From Lysobacterales bacterium (GTDB lineage Bacteria > Pseudomonadota > Gammaproteobacteria > Xanthomonadales > Rhodanobacteraceae): DNA of 15,710 nt. How positions within the stretch are numbered: position 1 is the first letter of the stretch; each line of letters opens with the position of its first letter. Location of the stretch: positions 1 through 15,710 of the forward strand of contig JAAFHE010000013.1 in NCBI GenBank assembly GCA_013298265.1. The letters are read 5' to 3'. Below the pieces are notes generated by a model that did no database searches, had not been told where the DNA came from, and saw nothing but the letters and a program-made list of their open reading frames with translations. Both the position numbers and the translations under genes were made by a program. Shown one piece after another: positions 1-7,787 of the stretch.

Positions 1-2819
1 TACTGAAAATCGAGCTGGCGGAAGGCTTCCTCGTAGATGTCCGGCTGGCCGGCTACACCGACCGCGGCGATGCGGCGGCCGGAGACGTTGTAGAGCAGGG
101 TCGCTTCGCGGCTGCCGTCACCGGCTTGGTGCCCGATCTGCACGTTGGCCACGTACGGCGACTGACCCTGCATCGGCCGGTTGAGATTGGTCTGGAAGCT
201 CGCGTCCAGCGGATCGAGCTGGATCGAGGACTTGATGCGCGCGTAGTTGAAGCCGACGTTCCAGTTGGCCCAGTCGCCGTGGACATGGCGGAAGCCCGGC
301 CAGTCGGCAACGAATTCCAGACCCTTGCTGATGTCGAGTTCGATGCCGTAGTTGCGCGCCGACTGCGCATTGTCGAGGCTCAGCAATACGCCCGAGCCGG
401 GCAGGCGCGTCTTCTCGATCGGGTTCTCGAATTCCTTGAGGAACGCGCCGATCGAGAAGCTCTCCACCGGCGAAAAGTAGTATTCCCAGCGCAGGTCGTA
501 GTTGCGGATATCGGCCGTGATCAGGTCCGGGTTGCCGATGACCTGCACGTCGAGCAGCGGGTCGAGGTAGGGCGCTGGCGAAAGCTCGCGGAAGTCGGGG
601 CGCGACAGGGTTTTCGAATAGCTCGCGCGTAGCTGGGCGTCCTCGCTGTAGGCCCAGGTGAAGGCGGCGGCCGGCAGCGTGGAGTTCGCGTTCTCTCCGG
701 CGACCACGGGCGGCGCTTCCGGATTGGACAGCGAGAACGTCGTCACCGCCTGGTCGTTCTTCTCGCGCCGGGCACCGAGTGCAATACGGTACTTTTGCGC
801 AATGTTTGCATCTATGCCGAGGAAGAATGCGGTAAGGTCCTGGCGTGCGGCGTAGTTGTCGGTCGGCAAGGTGGACTCGGTCAGGACGAAACCGTCCTCG
901 CCGATGTTCTGCGGGCTCAGCACCTGATCGACCGGCAGCGCGAGGATGGCCGGATCGCGCGCGCGCGGCCCCGAGGCGCTGAACGCGAAGCTGCGCAGGC
1001 TCGCGTCGCGCTCGCGCTCCAGGCGTTCGCCACCGAAGGAGACATCAAGCGTGGCCGCGGAGAAATCGAACGGCAGCTTGCCCTTGATGTTGAGGTCGCG
1101 CTGGTAGTCGTCGAGTTCAGCCCAGGTGATCTGGTTGGAGTCGGAACGCGGCGAGAACGACAGGGCGCCGTCACTGTCGCGGTCGTAGCGGTATCTGCGC
1201 GTATTCGGCTCGTCGCGCGTCGCGCGTGCCCAGGTGTACTGCCAGTCCAGCGTCAAGTCGTGGGCGCCAGGAAGCACATGGTTGCCGCCGAGCTGCTGGG
1301 CGAATAGCTGGTTCTCGGTCCAGCGCAGTTCGGTGAAGCGCGCCTCCTGCTCGTCCTGGATGCCTTCGGAGAGCTTGACCCGGTCTTCGCTCTGGCGCAG
1401 CAGCACGCTGGTCGCGTTGAAGCGGTGCTGCTGGTTGATCTCGTAGCCGAGATTCAGAAACGCGGAAAAATCAATGTTGCGGCGGGTGTCGTCGATCGCC
1501 AGCTCGTCGGCGGGCTCCAGTCCGGCCGACGAGGCCTGGAAGGTGCGGCGCACTTCCTCGTTGCGGTCCCAGGCCTGGTTGTAGCGCACCGCCGCGGTGA
1601 AGCCGAGCTTCGACGTCTCGCCGATGTTCCAGCGATTGCCGATCGCAGCCGACAAGCCCAGGTCCGGCCCCAGCGTCTCGCGGGTCACGCCATAGCCGCT
1701 CGCGGCCACGTCTTCGCCGTAGCGTTCCAGCTCCGCCGCGGTAGCACCGTTCGGATTCAGCGGCGTCTGTGGCCGCAGCACCTGGCCGCCGGCCGTGGCC
1801 GCGGCGAGCGAAGCGGGCAGCTCGCGCGTGCCGTCGTCGTGGCCGGTCCAGTCGCGGCCGCCGCCTTCGTAGGAGTAGCCGTCGTCGAAACTCGTGCCGT
1901 CGCTGTAGCCCAGCGTGCCGCTGACGCGGACGAAGAACTTGGATGGAATGTCGCGCGTGCGCAGGAGTACCGCGCCGCCGCCGAACTCGCCGGGCATGTC
2001 GGGCGTATAGCCTTTCTGTACGACCACGCCGTCGAGCAGGTCGGTCGGGAACAGATCCAGCGGCACAACGCGGCGGGTCGGGTCGGGACTCGGTATCGGG
2101 GCGCCGTTGAGCGCGACGCTGGAATAGCGCTCGCCGAGCCCGCGCACGTAGACGAAGCGGCCGTCGACCAAGGTCAGGCCGGTGACGCGCTTGAGCGTGG
2201 TCGCCGCATCCGAGTCGCCGGTGCGCGCGATCTGTTCGGCACCGAGGGTTTCGGCCACTACCGGCGAGGCCCGCTTTTCGTCGAGATACAGCGCTTCGCC
2301 GCCACGCTGATAGCTGCCGCGCACGTTGACGCCGCCGAGCGTCTGTGTGCCACCGGACGCCGGCGCGACACCAGCAGCGGGGCTGATTCCGATATCGGGC
2401 GAGATGGCTTCCTCAGCACCGGCGCTGCCGACAGCAGCCGGCGCGCCTAGCGCCAGCGTCGTTTCGACCGTGGCGCCGCTGCGCACGGCAAGGCCGTCCT
2501 GGATCAGCAGGTCGAAACCGTCGGCCTGTACGGTCAGCCCGAATTCGCCGGCCGGCAAGTTGGCCTGGAAGCGTCCGTCGGCATCGCTGAGCAGATCCAG
2601 CGATACGCTTTGCACGGCGTCAGACATGCCTTGCGCGGTGACGCGCGCTCCGGCGACCGGCTGCCGGGTCTGGGCGTTGACGACCTGGCCACGCATCAGG
2701 CCCTGCGCCTGCGCGGCCGCGGCGGTGGCCGGCGGCGCCGCAAAGGCGGGTTGAACGAGGCCAGCGGCCAGGAAGACGGACAGCAAGGTGCGGCGTAAAG
2801 GCAAGCGCGGGGGCGACAT
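1..2819 (-). CDS. TonB-dependent outer-membrane receptor with N-terminal carboxypeptidase-regulatory-like domain (3' end cut by window)
   Basis: The frame stays open for 939 codons from the ATG at 2819 down to the window edge, so the gene is partial and lacks its last strands. Residues 1-27 form a signal peptide with an arginine-rich start and a cleavage site near VQPAFA/A. Residues about 40-125 look like a carboxypeptidase-regulatory (Ig-like) domain (RGQVVNAQTRQPVAGARV, then DADGRF). The plug follows at about 180-290, with FVYVRGLGERYSSVALNG and GYTPDMPGEFGGGAVLLRTR. The rest is beta-barrel, including the family-typical RASYSKTLSRPDFRELSP. Such receptors import scarce substrates across the outer membrane using TonB-ExbBD energy. 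The substrate cannot be read from the sequence, and no enzyme or transporter partner is visible here. I saw no clear TonB box. A weak GGAA lies about 9 nt before the ATG. The AT-rich patch upstream may carry its control region. Confidence 0.93.
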   Translation of the reverse strand, partial: MSPPRLPLRRTLLSVFLAAGLVQPAFAAPPATAAAAQAQGLMRGQVVNAQTRQPVAGARVTAQGMSDAVQSVSLDLLSDADGRFQANLPAGEFGLTVQADGFDLLIQDGLAVRSGATVETTLALGAPAAVGSAGAEEAISPDIGISPAAGVAPASGGTQTLGGVNVRGSYQRGGEALYLDEKRASPVVAETLGAEQIARTGDSDAATTLKRVTGLTLVDGRFVYVRGLGERYSSVALNGAPIPSPDPTRRVVPLDLFPTDLLDGVVVQKGYTPDMPGEFGGGAVLLRTRDIPSKFFVRVSGTLGYSDGTSFDDGYSYEGGGRDWTGHDDGTRELPASLAAATAGGQVLRPQTPLNPNGATAAELERYGEDVAASGYGVTRETLGPDLGLSAAIGNRWNIGETSKLGFTAAVRYNQAWDRNEEVRRTFQASSAGLEPADELAIDDTRRNIDFSAFLNLGYEINQQHRFNATSVLLRQSEDRVKLSEGIQDEQEARFTELRWTENQLFAQQLGGNHVLPGAHDLTLDWQYTWARATRDEPNTRRYRYDRDSDGALSFSPRSDSNQITWAELDDYQRDLNIKGKLPFDFSAATLDVSFGGERLERERDASLRSFAFSASGPRARDPAILALPVDQVLSPQNIGEDGFVLTESTLPTDNYAARQDLTAFFLGIDANIAQKYRIALGARREKNDQAVTTFSLSNPEAPPVVAGENANSTLPAAAFTWAYSEDAQLRASYSKTLSRPDFRELSPAPYLDPLLDVQVIGNPDLITADIRNYDLRWEYYFSPVESFSIGAFLKEFENPIEKTRLPGSGVLLSLDNAQSARNYGIELDISKGLEFVADWPGFRHVHGDWANWNVGFNYARIKSSIQLDPLDASFQTNLNRPMQGQSPYVANVQIGHQAGDGSREATLLYNVSGRRIAAVGVAGQPDIYEEAFRQLDFQ

Positions 2820-3048
2820 CGGGTATTCCAGGCGAGGGCGCCGGTCATGCGGCCCTTGCCGGGGCTGTCGCGAGGCGGGCTGCGCCAGTGACTGCCGGGT
2901 TCAGGCCCTGTGACGCGGCGCGGTCCGAAGGGCAATGACACGCGACGCAGCCTAGGCAGTACGGATTGCGCTTGCGTGACCGTGAGGCTTCAGCGGGAAG
3001 TCAGTCGGGGAGCTGGTTGCAGCCGACGTCAAGCCCCCCGACACAAGG

Positions 3049-3057
3049 TTATGCACA
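3049..3057 (+). promoter_or_regulatory. DnaA-box match TTATGCACA
   Basis: The nonamer TTATGCACA fits the TTATNCACA consensus for DnaA binding exactly. It lies 169 bp from a second perfect match in the same orientation. Function is inferred only from the motif. Confidence 0.45.
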
Positions 3058-3109
3058 GCGCTGAACAGACTCGATCGCAGCGTTCAGCAAAACCGTGAAC
3101 ACGGTCGAG

Positions 3110-3175
3110 GATGTTTTTTAAGTTACTGTTTCAATTAACGTTTACAAAAATCGGGAATCTGATTTTCACGTAACT
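3110..3175. promoter_or_regulatory. AT-rich patch with LacI-type operator-like site, likely control region of the TonB-dependent receptor
   Basis: This stretch is only about 30 % GC in a 65 % GC neighbourhood. Read on the minus strand, TGTAAACGTTAATT (within 3133-3146) resembles one good half plus a degraded half of the AACGTT-centred operators bound by LacI-family repressors. A weak minus-strand promoter (TTGTAA, 16-nt spacer, TAACTT) overlaps it. Operator and promoter are both inferred. The patch could instead be an easily melted element linked to the flanking DnaA boxes. Confidence 0.35.
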
Positions 3176-3217
3176 GAAGCGCAGGAACGGAAACGGCCGT
3201 GCGGCTTGCTCACAAAC

Positions 3218-3226
3218 TTATCCACA
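3218..3226 (+). promoter_or_regulatory. DnaA-box match TTATCCACA
   Basis: TTATCCACA is the strongest known form of the DnaA box, identical to R1 of E. coli oriC. A weaker nonamer, TTGCTCACA (two mismatches), lies just before it at 3206-3214. The AT-rich patch lies between this box and the one at 3049. The site is about 140 bp upstream of the argS promoter, so it could serve transcription control or DnaA titration. Confidence 0.5.
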
Positions 3227-3365
3227 AGCCGGTCAACAGCGCCGAGTTCCGGAATCCGCTCAAGTGCTTGCTGCCGTGTCTTGCCACAGACGCGAGATAG
3301 CGCAGCCAACTCGCCGCCGGTTAACGATTTGTTGCAGCGCGTCAGCCAGCAAACCCGCATCCGGC

Positions 3366-3394
3366 TTGGGCCAGGGACGCGGGCCGACTACAAT
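3366..3394 (+). promoter_or_regulatory. Sigma70-type promoter of argS
   Basis: TTGGGC at 3366-3371 and TACAAT at 3389-3394 are separated by an ideal 17-bp spacer. Transcription should start near 3401, giving a leader of only about 22 nt before the GTG at 3423. The leader is pyrimidine-rich and has no evident Shine-Dalgarno sequence. Confidence 0.7.
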
Positions 3395-3422
3395 CGGCTT
3401 CTTTTCCCGCTCCGGCTCCCCT

Positions 3423-5108
3423 GTGAAAGACTTCCTCCGCGACCAGCTGCTGCAGGCGCTGGCAGCGCTGCAACGCAATGGCAGCGTGCCTGCCGACATC
3501 CCCACCGCCTTCGTCATCGAACGTACGCGCAGCAAGGACCACGGCGATTTCGCCGCGAATGCCGCCCTGCTCATGTCCAAGGCCGCCGGCATGAAACCGC
3601 GTGATCTGGCGCAGGCGCTCGTCGCGGCCCTGCCCGCTTCCTCCCAGGTCGCAAAAGTGGATATTGCAGGCCCGGGATTTATCAACTTCTTCCTGAGCCC
3701 GGCCGCCTATCGCGCCGAAGTGCGCACCATTCTCGCGCTGGGTGCGGCCTGTGGCCGCACTGGCAGCGGCGAAGGCCGGAAGGCCCAGATCGAATTCGTC
3801 TCCGCCAACCCGACTGGCCCGCTGCATGTTGGCCACGGTCGCGGCGCGGCAGTCGGCGACTGCCTCGCGCGGCTGCTGCAGGCAACCGGCTGGGATGTGA
3901 CGCGCGAGTTCTACTACAACGATGCCGGCCAGCAGATCGCCAATCTGGCGCTGTCCACGCAGGCGCGTGCGCGCGGTATTGGCCCCGACGACGCAGGCTG
4001 GCCCGCCGATGGTTATCGCGGCGACTACATCACCGACGTGGCGCAGGCCTACATGGCCGGTGAAACCGTACATGCGGACGGCCAGGACGTGACCGGCGCG
4101 AAGGACCCGGACGATCTCGACGCGCTGCGCCGCTTCGCGGTGGCCGCGCTGCGCCGCGAGCAGGACCTCGACCTGCGCGCGTTCGGCGTCGAGTTCGACG
4201 TCTATTACCTCGAGTCCTCGCTGTATACCGACGGCAAGGTCGAGGAGACGGTCCAGCAGCTCATCGCCGCAGGCCATACCTATGAGCAGGATGGCGCGCT
4301 GTGGCTGCGCACGACCGAGTTCGGCGACGACAAGGACCGCGTCATGCGCAAGGCGCAGGGCGGCTATACCTATTTCCTGCCGGACATCGCTTACCACGTC
4401 ACCAAGTGGCAGCGCGGCTTCGGCCGTGTCATCAACGAGCAGGGCGCGGATCATCATTCGACGGTGATGCGCGTGCGCGCCGGACTGCAGGCGCTGGACA
4501 TCGGCATCCCCAAGGGTTGGCCCGAATACGTGCTGCACCAGATGGTCACGGTGATGCGCGACGGCGAGGAAGTGAAATTGTCCAAGCGCGCCGGCAGCTA
4601 CGTGACGCTGCGCGATCTCATCGACGAGGTCGGCCGCGACGCGACGCGCTGGTTCCTCGCCGCGCGCAAGTCCGATTCGCAGCTGACCTTCGACATCGAC
4701 CTCGCGCGCACGCGCAACCGCGAGAACCCGGTCTATTACGTGCAGTACACCCATGCGCGCATCTGCCGCGTGCGGGAGAAATTCGCCGAGCAGGGCTGGA
4801 CCTGGAACCGCGACAATGGCCTGGCCGCGCTGGAGCGGCTGGATACGGCCTACGATCAGGACATGATGGCCGCGATCGCGCGCTTCCCGGAAATCGTCGA
4901 GATCGCGGCCAGGAACCTCGAGCCGCACCTGGTCGCGACCTACCTGACCGAGCTGGCTGCGGCGTTCCACACCTGGTACGACAACAGCCACATCCTGGTC
5001 GAGGACGCCGATCTGCGCGATGCGCGCTTTGCCCTCGCGGAAGCGGCACGCAGCGTGGTCGCCAACGGACTGGATCTGCTGGGCGTCAGTGCGCCGGAAA
5101 GCATGTGA
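3423..5108 (+). CDS. argS: Arginyl-tRNA synthetase (class I)
   Basis: ArgS charges tRNA-Arg with arginine using ATP in the cytoplasm. The protein has 561 residues from a GTG start, close to the usual 560-580. The frame stays open upstream to an ATG at 3264, but homology-like sequence begins at [16 protein letters not shown]. The GTG also sits just after a good promoter, and the longer start would lie upstream of that promoter. Residues 1-90 are the Arg-specific N-terminal domain ending in [13 protein letters not shown]. The HIGH-type signature is HVGH at 135-138 within [15 protein letters not shown]. The KMSKS-type loop is KLSKR at 385-389. The C-terminal part (about 440-561) is the DALR anticodon-binding domain. 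A SPOR-domain gene follows 14 nt downstream and is probably co-transcribed. No truncation or frameshift is seen. Confidence 0.98.
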   Translation: MKDFLRDQLLQALAALQRNGSVPADIPTAFVIERTRSKDHGDFAANAALLMSKAAGMKPRDLAQALVAALPASSQVAKVDIAGPGFINFFLSPAAYRAEVRTILALGAACGRTGSGEGRKAQIEFVSANPTGPLHVGHGRGAAVGDCLARLLQATGWDVTREFYYNDAGQQIANLALSTQARARGIGPDDAGWPADGYRGDYITDVAQAYMAGETVHADGQDVTGAKDPDDLDALRRFAVAALRREQDLDLRAFGVEFDVYYLESSLYTDGKVEETVQQLIAAGHTYEQDGALWLRTTEFGDDKDRVMRKAQGGYTYFLPDIAYHVTKWQRGFGRVINEQGADHHSTVMRVRAGLQALDIGIPKGWPEYVLHQMVTVMRDGEEVKLSKRAGSYVTLRDLIDEVGRDATRWFLAARKSDSQLTFDIDLARTRNRENPVYYVQYTHARICRVREKFAEQGWTWNRDNGLAALERLDTAYDQDMMAAIARFPEIVEIAARNLEPHLVATYLTELAAAFHTWYDNSHILVEDADLRDARFALAEAARSVVANGLDLLGVSAPESM

Positions 5109-5122
5109 GCAAGGAATAGACG

Positions 5123-5761
5123 ATGGCAGGCAAGCGCAAACAGGCAACCCGCAACGGTACGGCGACCCCGGCCTGGCCGGCCTGGGTATGGCTGGCGCTC
5201 GGCGTGTTGCTGGGCCTGGGTTTTGCGACCCTGATGCTGCTGCAGGGTTGGGCGCCGACCTTGCGCAAACCGAACTCGCCGCAGCCCAATCCGCAGGCCA
5301 CCGCGCCCAAGGCCAGCGAAACCGCGGTCGCCGACGAGGCGAAGAAGGCGGGCGCGAAGAAGAACTACGAGTTCTATTCGGTACTGCCCGAAATGGAAGT
5401 CGTGATACCGGACACTGAGCTCAGCGCGAAGGCGCGCGCCGAGCAGCAGCGCCAGCAGGCCGCGGCGCAGAACCCGGCGACCGCCGGCACGCCGCCGCCG
5501 GAACCCGCGGTCGCTGCGACGGGCGCGCGCTACGTGCTACAGGCCGGCTCCTATCCCGATCCCAAGGCGGCCGAGGAGCTCAAGGCCAGGCTCGCCCTGT
5601 CGGGATTCGTCGCGCGCGTGCAGTCGGTCAACGTGAACGGCAAGACCTGGCACCGCGTGCGCGTCGGCCCGTACAGCAGCGCCAGCGATGTCGAGACGGC
5701 CAAGGCCGGCCTGTCCGAAGCCGGTGTCAACGCGATCGCCCTGAAGGATGTCGGCGAGTAA
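5123..5761 (+). CDS. SPOR-domain membrane protein (FtsN-like)
   Basis: The product is 212 aa with a basic cytoplasmic N-terminus, one membrane segment at about 20-42, and a low-complexity periplasmic linker rich in Ala, Gln and Pro (about 50-134). A C-terminal SPOR domain spans about 136-210 (ARYVLQAGSYPDPKAAEEL through VRVGPYSSASDVETAK). NYEFYSVLPEMEV at about 81-93 is the short motif often seen after the membrane anchor in FtsN-like proteins. SPOR domains bind denuded glycan strands of septal peptidoglycan, so the protein probably works at the division septum. The layout matches FtsN, but other SPOR proteins share it, so I give no symbol. The ATG is preceded by AAGGAA, a good ribosome-binding site. 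Its position 14 nt after argS suggests one operon. Confidence 0.88.
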   Translation: MAGKRKQATRNGTATPAWPAWVWLALGVLLGLGFATLMLLQGWAPTLRKPNSPQPNPQATAPKASETAVADEAKKAGAKKNYEFYSVLPEMEVVIPDTELSAKARAEQQRQQAAAQNPATAGTPPPEPAVAATGARYVLQAGSYPDPKAAEELKARLALSGFVARVQSVNVNGKTWHRVRVGPYSSASDVETAKAGLSEAGVNAIALKDVGE

Positions 5762-5786
5762 CCGAATTCAGCGCAAAGGAGTGAGC

Positions 5787-5818
5787 AGTGAGAGAGAGCA
5801 ATAACGCTGTCTCTTACT
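5787..5818 (+). terminator. Possible terminator hairpin after the argS/SPOR pair
   Basis: AGTGAGAGAGAGC (5787-5799) and GCTGTCTCTTACT (5806-5818) form a 13-bp stem with one mismatch and one G-U pair around a 6-nt loop, 25 nt after the stop codon. No U tract follows, so it may instead be an mRNA-protecting structure. Confidence 0.35.
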
Positions 5819-5888
5819 CCTTACACCGCAGCAACCGATGGCATTTTCGCCCTTGGGCCGACCAACAGATCTCCACAACCCTGGCCAA

Positions 5889-5946
5889 CGCTGCGCGTTG
5901 GCCGCCCCCTTAACTTAAGGGGGCTCCAAGATCCAACGCGGCAGCG
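5889..5946. repeat. Nested palindromic REP-like unit 1
   Basis: An outer stem pairs CGCTGCGCGTTGG (5889-5901) with CCAACGCGGCAGCG (5933-5946), giving 13 bp with a single 1-nt bulge. It encloses a perfect inner palindrome with 10-bp arms, GCCCCCTTAA-C-TTAAGGGGGC (5904-5924). An alternative 9-bp hairpin GGCCAACGC-TGC-GCGTTGGCC (5883-5903) competes for the left arm. The nested symmetry and the convergent-gap location are typical of REP/BIME or MITE-type intergenic repeats. It could also terminate transcription from both sides, but no U tract is present. Whether it is repeated elsewhere cannot be seen here. Confidence 0.6.
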
Positions 5947-5998
5947 GCGCTATGGCGAAGAATGTCGCTTTTGACAAGTTCCACGCTACTAAGACGGG

Positions 5999-6043
5999 CC
6001 AGCCACTAAACACTCCCCTTCAAGGGGAGGGTTTAGTGGCTGG
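5999..6043. repeat. Long near-perfect inverted repeat, REP-like unit 2
   Basis: CCAGCCACTAAAC (5999-6011) pairs with GTTTAGTGGCTGG (6031-6043). After one A/G mismatch the stem continues with CTCCCCTT (6013-6020) and AAGGGGAG (6022-6029) around a single central C. This gives about 21 paired positions in 45 nt. The CCCCTT/AAGGGG core matches the core of unit 1, suggesting that both belong to one composite element. Confidence 0.6.
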
Positions 6044-6150
6044 GGATGGTGTAAGCGTCGCTCCATGAGATAGCAACGCAAGTTCTGGGCAGTTACTGAC
6101 CGAGCACTTCGCCGAATGATCTCAAGTCTCCTCGCCGCTGACCGCCGCAC

Positions 6151-7647
6151 TTACCACTTGTAGCGGACGGTATAGGTGATCTTGGCTTCGCCGTCGGCGG
6201 GGATGTCGAGGGGGAAGTCGATGGTGTTGGCGTCGCGTTTGACGAAGTCGCGGTTTTTCGCGGTGACGGTCCAGCCGCTCCAGCGGTAGAGGTATTCGCG
6301 GGCGATCACGCGGGCGGCGGTTTTCTTGCGGTTGCGCACGGTGACTTCGACGCTCTCGTCGATGGTCTTGGCGGTGGTGTCGACGGAGAAACTGACCTGC
6401 TTGCGCTCGCCGACCACATCGAAGGCAGTACCCAGTTTGATGCGCAGGGTCTCGTTGCGCGGGGTGTGCTTGATGACGTCCTCGCCGATGAATTCCAGCG
6501 TGCCGTCGACGGAGGCCTGGTTCACGCGGACGCGGCCGGCGGGCAGCGGCATGCCGAGCCTGTTCGCTTCCTTGTTGTCGAACTCGAGGAAGGCGCCGAC
6601 CGTACCTTCACTGGTCGCGCCGTAGCCCTGGTCCTGGATCGGCGACGACCAATAAGCCCAGGGCTGCGGCGAGGCCGTGAATACGAGCTGCTTGGTGCAG
6701 CCGGCCTTGCTTGCGGTCGGGAACAGTTCGAGCTGCTTGGTCGAGTTGTCCGGCAGATCGCTGCGCCGGCCCAGTGTATACAAGTGGTACTCGAACAATG
6801 AGGATTCCTGGAATCCTTCATCCAGGGTCGAGGCCTCGGCGACCATGGTCTTCATCTGCATGCGCATCGCCGGCTGCGGCGGCGCCGGCGCGCGATTGAC
6901 CTCGCCCGCGACGAGCTTGAGCTGCGCCTGCGGGTAGCTCGCACCCGACTGGTTGACGATGGTGACCCAGGCCGACAGGTCCATGTCGCAGCCGCCGTCG
7001 TTCTCGCGCAGTGTGATGTTGTAGTCCGACCACCAGGTCATGCCCTGGGTCTGGTAGCTCACGCGTGTGTCGTGCGTACCCGCCTGCTTGGCGTTGACGA
7101 GCCAGACCAGGGTCGGCCGCGTGATCAGGCCGCCCGGAAGACTAGGGAACAGCACGTTGCTGTAGCTGTTGATGCTGACGACTTCGCCGCTGTCGCGCTG
7201 CAGGATCAGCGTGCCGGCGGCGGCCGAGAGCAGTACGCCGCTGAGGCGCTCCAGCGTATCGCCGCGTTGCTGCTCCACGGTGATGGTGGCGCCGACGTAG
7301 CGCTCGAGCAGCTTGTCGCGGCTGACGAGGTCGAACTGGTAGTTCTGTTCGACCACGCGCGTGCCGGCAGGGTCGGTCAGCGATTCGAACGCGACCGTGG
7401 TCGGGTCGATGCGCGTGGCGACGTCGGTGAAGCGAAGCACGCCACTGCCGGCCTGCAGGGTCATCTTGCGTCCGTCGCGGACCAGCGCGTAGCCCGGCAG
7501 CGCATTGCCGAAGTTGGCGAGGCTTTCGGTGCTGACCTGACCGGGTTGCGCTGAACTGTAGACAGTCAGGGAATAGTCGGGCGTATCGGCGGCGAGGGCG
7601 GCGGTAGTCATTGCGGCGGCGATTCCTGTGACGAGCAACGTACGCAT
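6151..7647 (-). CDS. Exported DUF4139 domain protein
   Basis: The product is 498 aa. Residues 1-20 are a signal peptide ending in AALAA/D, so it should be exported to the periplasm or beyond. The DUF4139 region covers about 180-498, with GMTWWSDYNITL near 202-213, YTLGRRSDLPDNSTKQLELF near 290-309, and a C-terminal immunoglobulin-like portion ending DGEAKITYTVRYKW. Only two cysteines stand out (220 and 317), which could form a disulfide. DUF4139 proteins of the MuiA (mucoidy inhibitor) group carry an N-terminal DUF4140 plus a coiled coil. Here residues 21-180 show no coiled coil, so this is a shorter member of unknown function. The ATG at 7645-7647 has GGAA upstream. rmuC ends 140 nt upstream on the same strand, so read-through is possible. 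I see no convincing own promoter. Confidence 0.88.
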   Translation of the reverse strand: MRTLLVTGIAAAMTTAALAADTPDYSLTVYSSAQPGQVSTESLANFGNALPGYALVRDGRKMTLQAGSGVLRFTDVATRIDPTTVAFESLTDPAGTRVVEQNYQFDLVSRDKLLERYVGATITVEQQRGDTLERLSGVLLSAAAGTLILQRDSGEVVSINSYSNVLFPSLPGGLITRPTLVWLVNAKQAGTHDTRVSYQTQGMTWWSDYNITLRENDGGCDMDLSAWVTIVNQSGASYPQAQLKLVAGEVNRAPAPPQPAMRMQMKTMVAEASTLDEGFQESSLFEYHLYTLGRRSDLPDNSTKQLELFPTASKAGCTKQLVFTASPQPWAYWSSPIQDQGYGATSEGTVGAFLEFDNKEANRLGMPLPAGRVRVNQASVDGTLEFIGEDVIKHTPRNETLRIKLGTAFDVVGERKQVSFSVDTTAKTIDESVEVTVRNRKKTAARVIAREYLYRWSGWTVTAKNRDFVKRDANTIDFPLDIPADGEAKITYTVRYKW

Positions 7648-7787
7648 GGCGATTCCGGGATGGTGAGAGAGGCGTCGAACGGCAGCTTGGACTGCGCGGG
7701 GTTAGGCCGGAGTGGAGGCGGTTCCATCAACGGCGACGCACAGTGGCCGTGGTACACCGGCCATGGCATCAGCGCTCGTATACGGCC

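Larger units (their letters stand above)
2820..3422. other. Divergent intergenic region between TonB-dependent receptor and argS
   Basis: This 603-bp gap holds no gene that I can support. It contains two DnaA-box matches (3049-3057 and 3218-3226), an AT-rich patch (about 3110-3175), and the argS promoter (3366-3394). Several inverted repeats are also present: GTCGGGG/CCCCGAC at 3004-3010 and 3036-3042, GCTGAAC/GTTCAGC at 3060-3066 and 3082-3088, ACCGTG-AA-CACGGT at 3092-3105, and AGTTAC/GTAACT at 3121-3126 and 3170-3175. If the receptor promoter lies in the AT-rich patch, its mRNA leader would be close to 300 nt and would include the first two hairpins. Short reading frames of about 60 codons here have no recognisable product. 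Confidence 0.7.
5762..6150. other. Convergent intergenic region with palindromic elements
   Basis: The 389-bp gap lies between the stop codons of two convergent genes. It contains an imperfect hairpin just after the SPOR gene (5787-5818) and two long palindromic units (5889-5946 and 5999-6043). I see no gene in it. The stretch 6061-6150 shows nothing distinctive. Confidence 0.7.

Noticed and set aside
1425..2450. 341-codon plus-strand open frame
   Set aside because: It lies wholly antisense to the TonB-dependent receptor and shows low-complexity Ala/Arg/Val composition typical of a shadow frame.
2910..3098. 62-codon plus-strand frame in the receptor-argS gap
   Set aside because: No ribosome-binding site or recognisable sequence; Arg/Ser-rich composition fits chance.
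2820..3110. Cobalamin riboswitch in the leader of the TonB-dependent receptor
   Set aside because: Such receptors often carry one, but no B12-box-like sequence is present.
3342..5147. 601-codon minus-strand open frame opposite argS
   Set aside because: It mirrors argS codon structure in a GC-rich gene; its translation has no recognisable domain and argS is unambiguous.
7744..7763. TGGCCG/CGGCCA hairpin between rmuC and the DUF4139 gene
   Set aside because: Only 6 bp with an 8-nt loop and no U tract; too weak to call a terminator.
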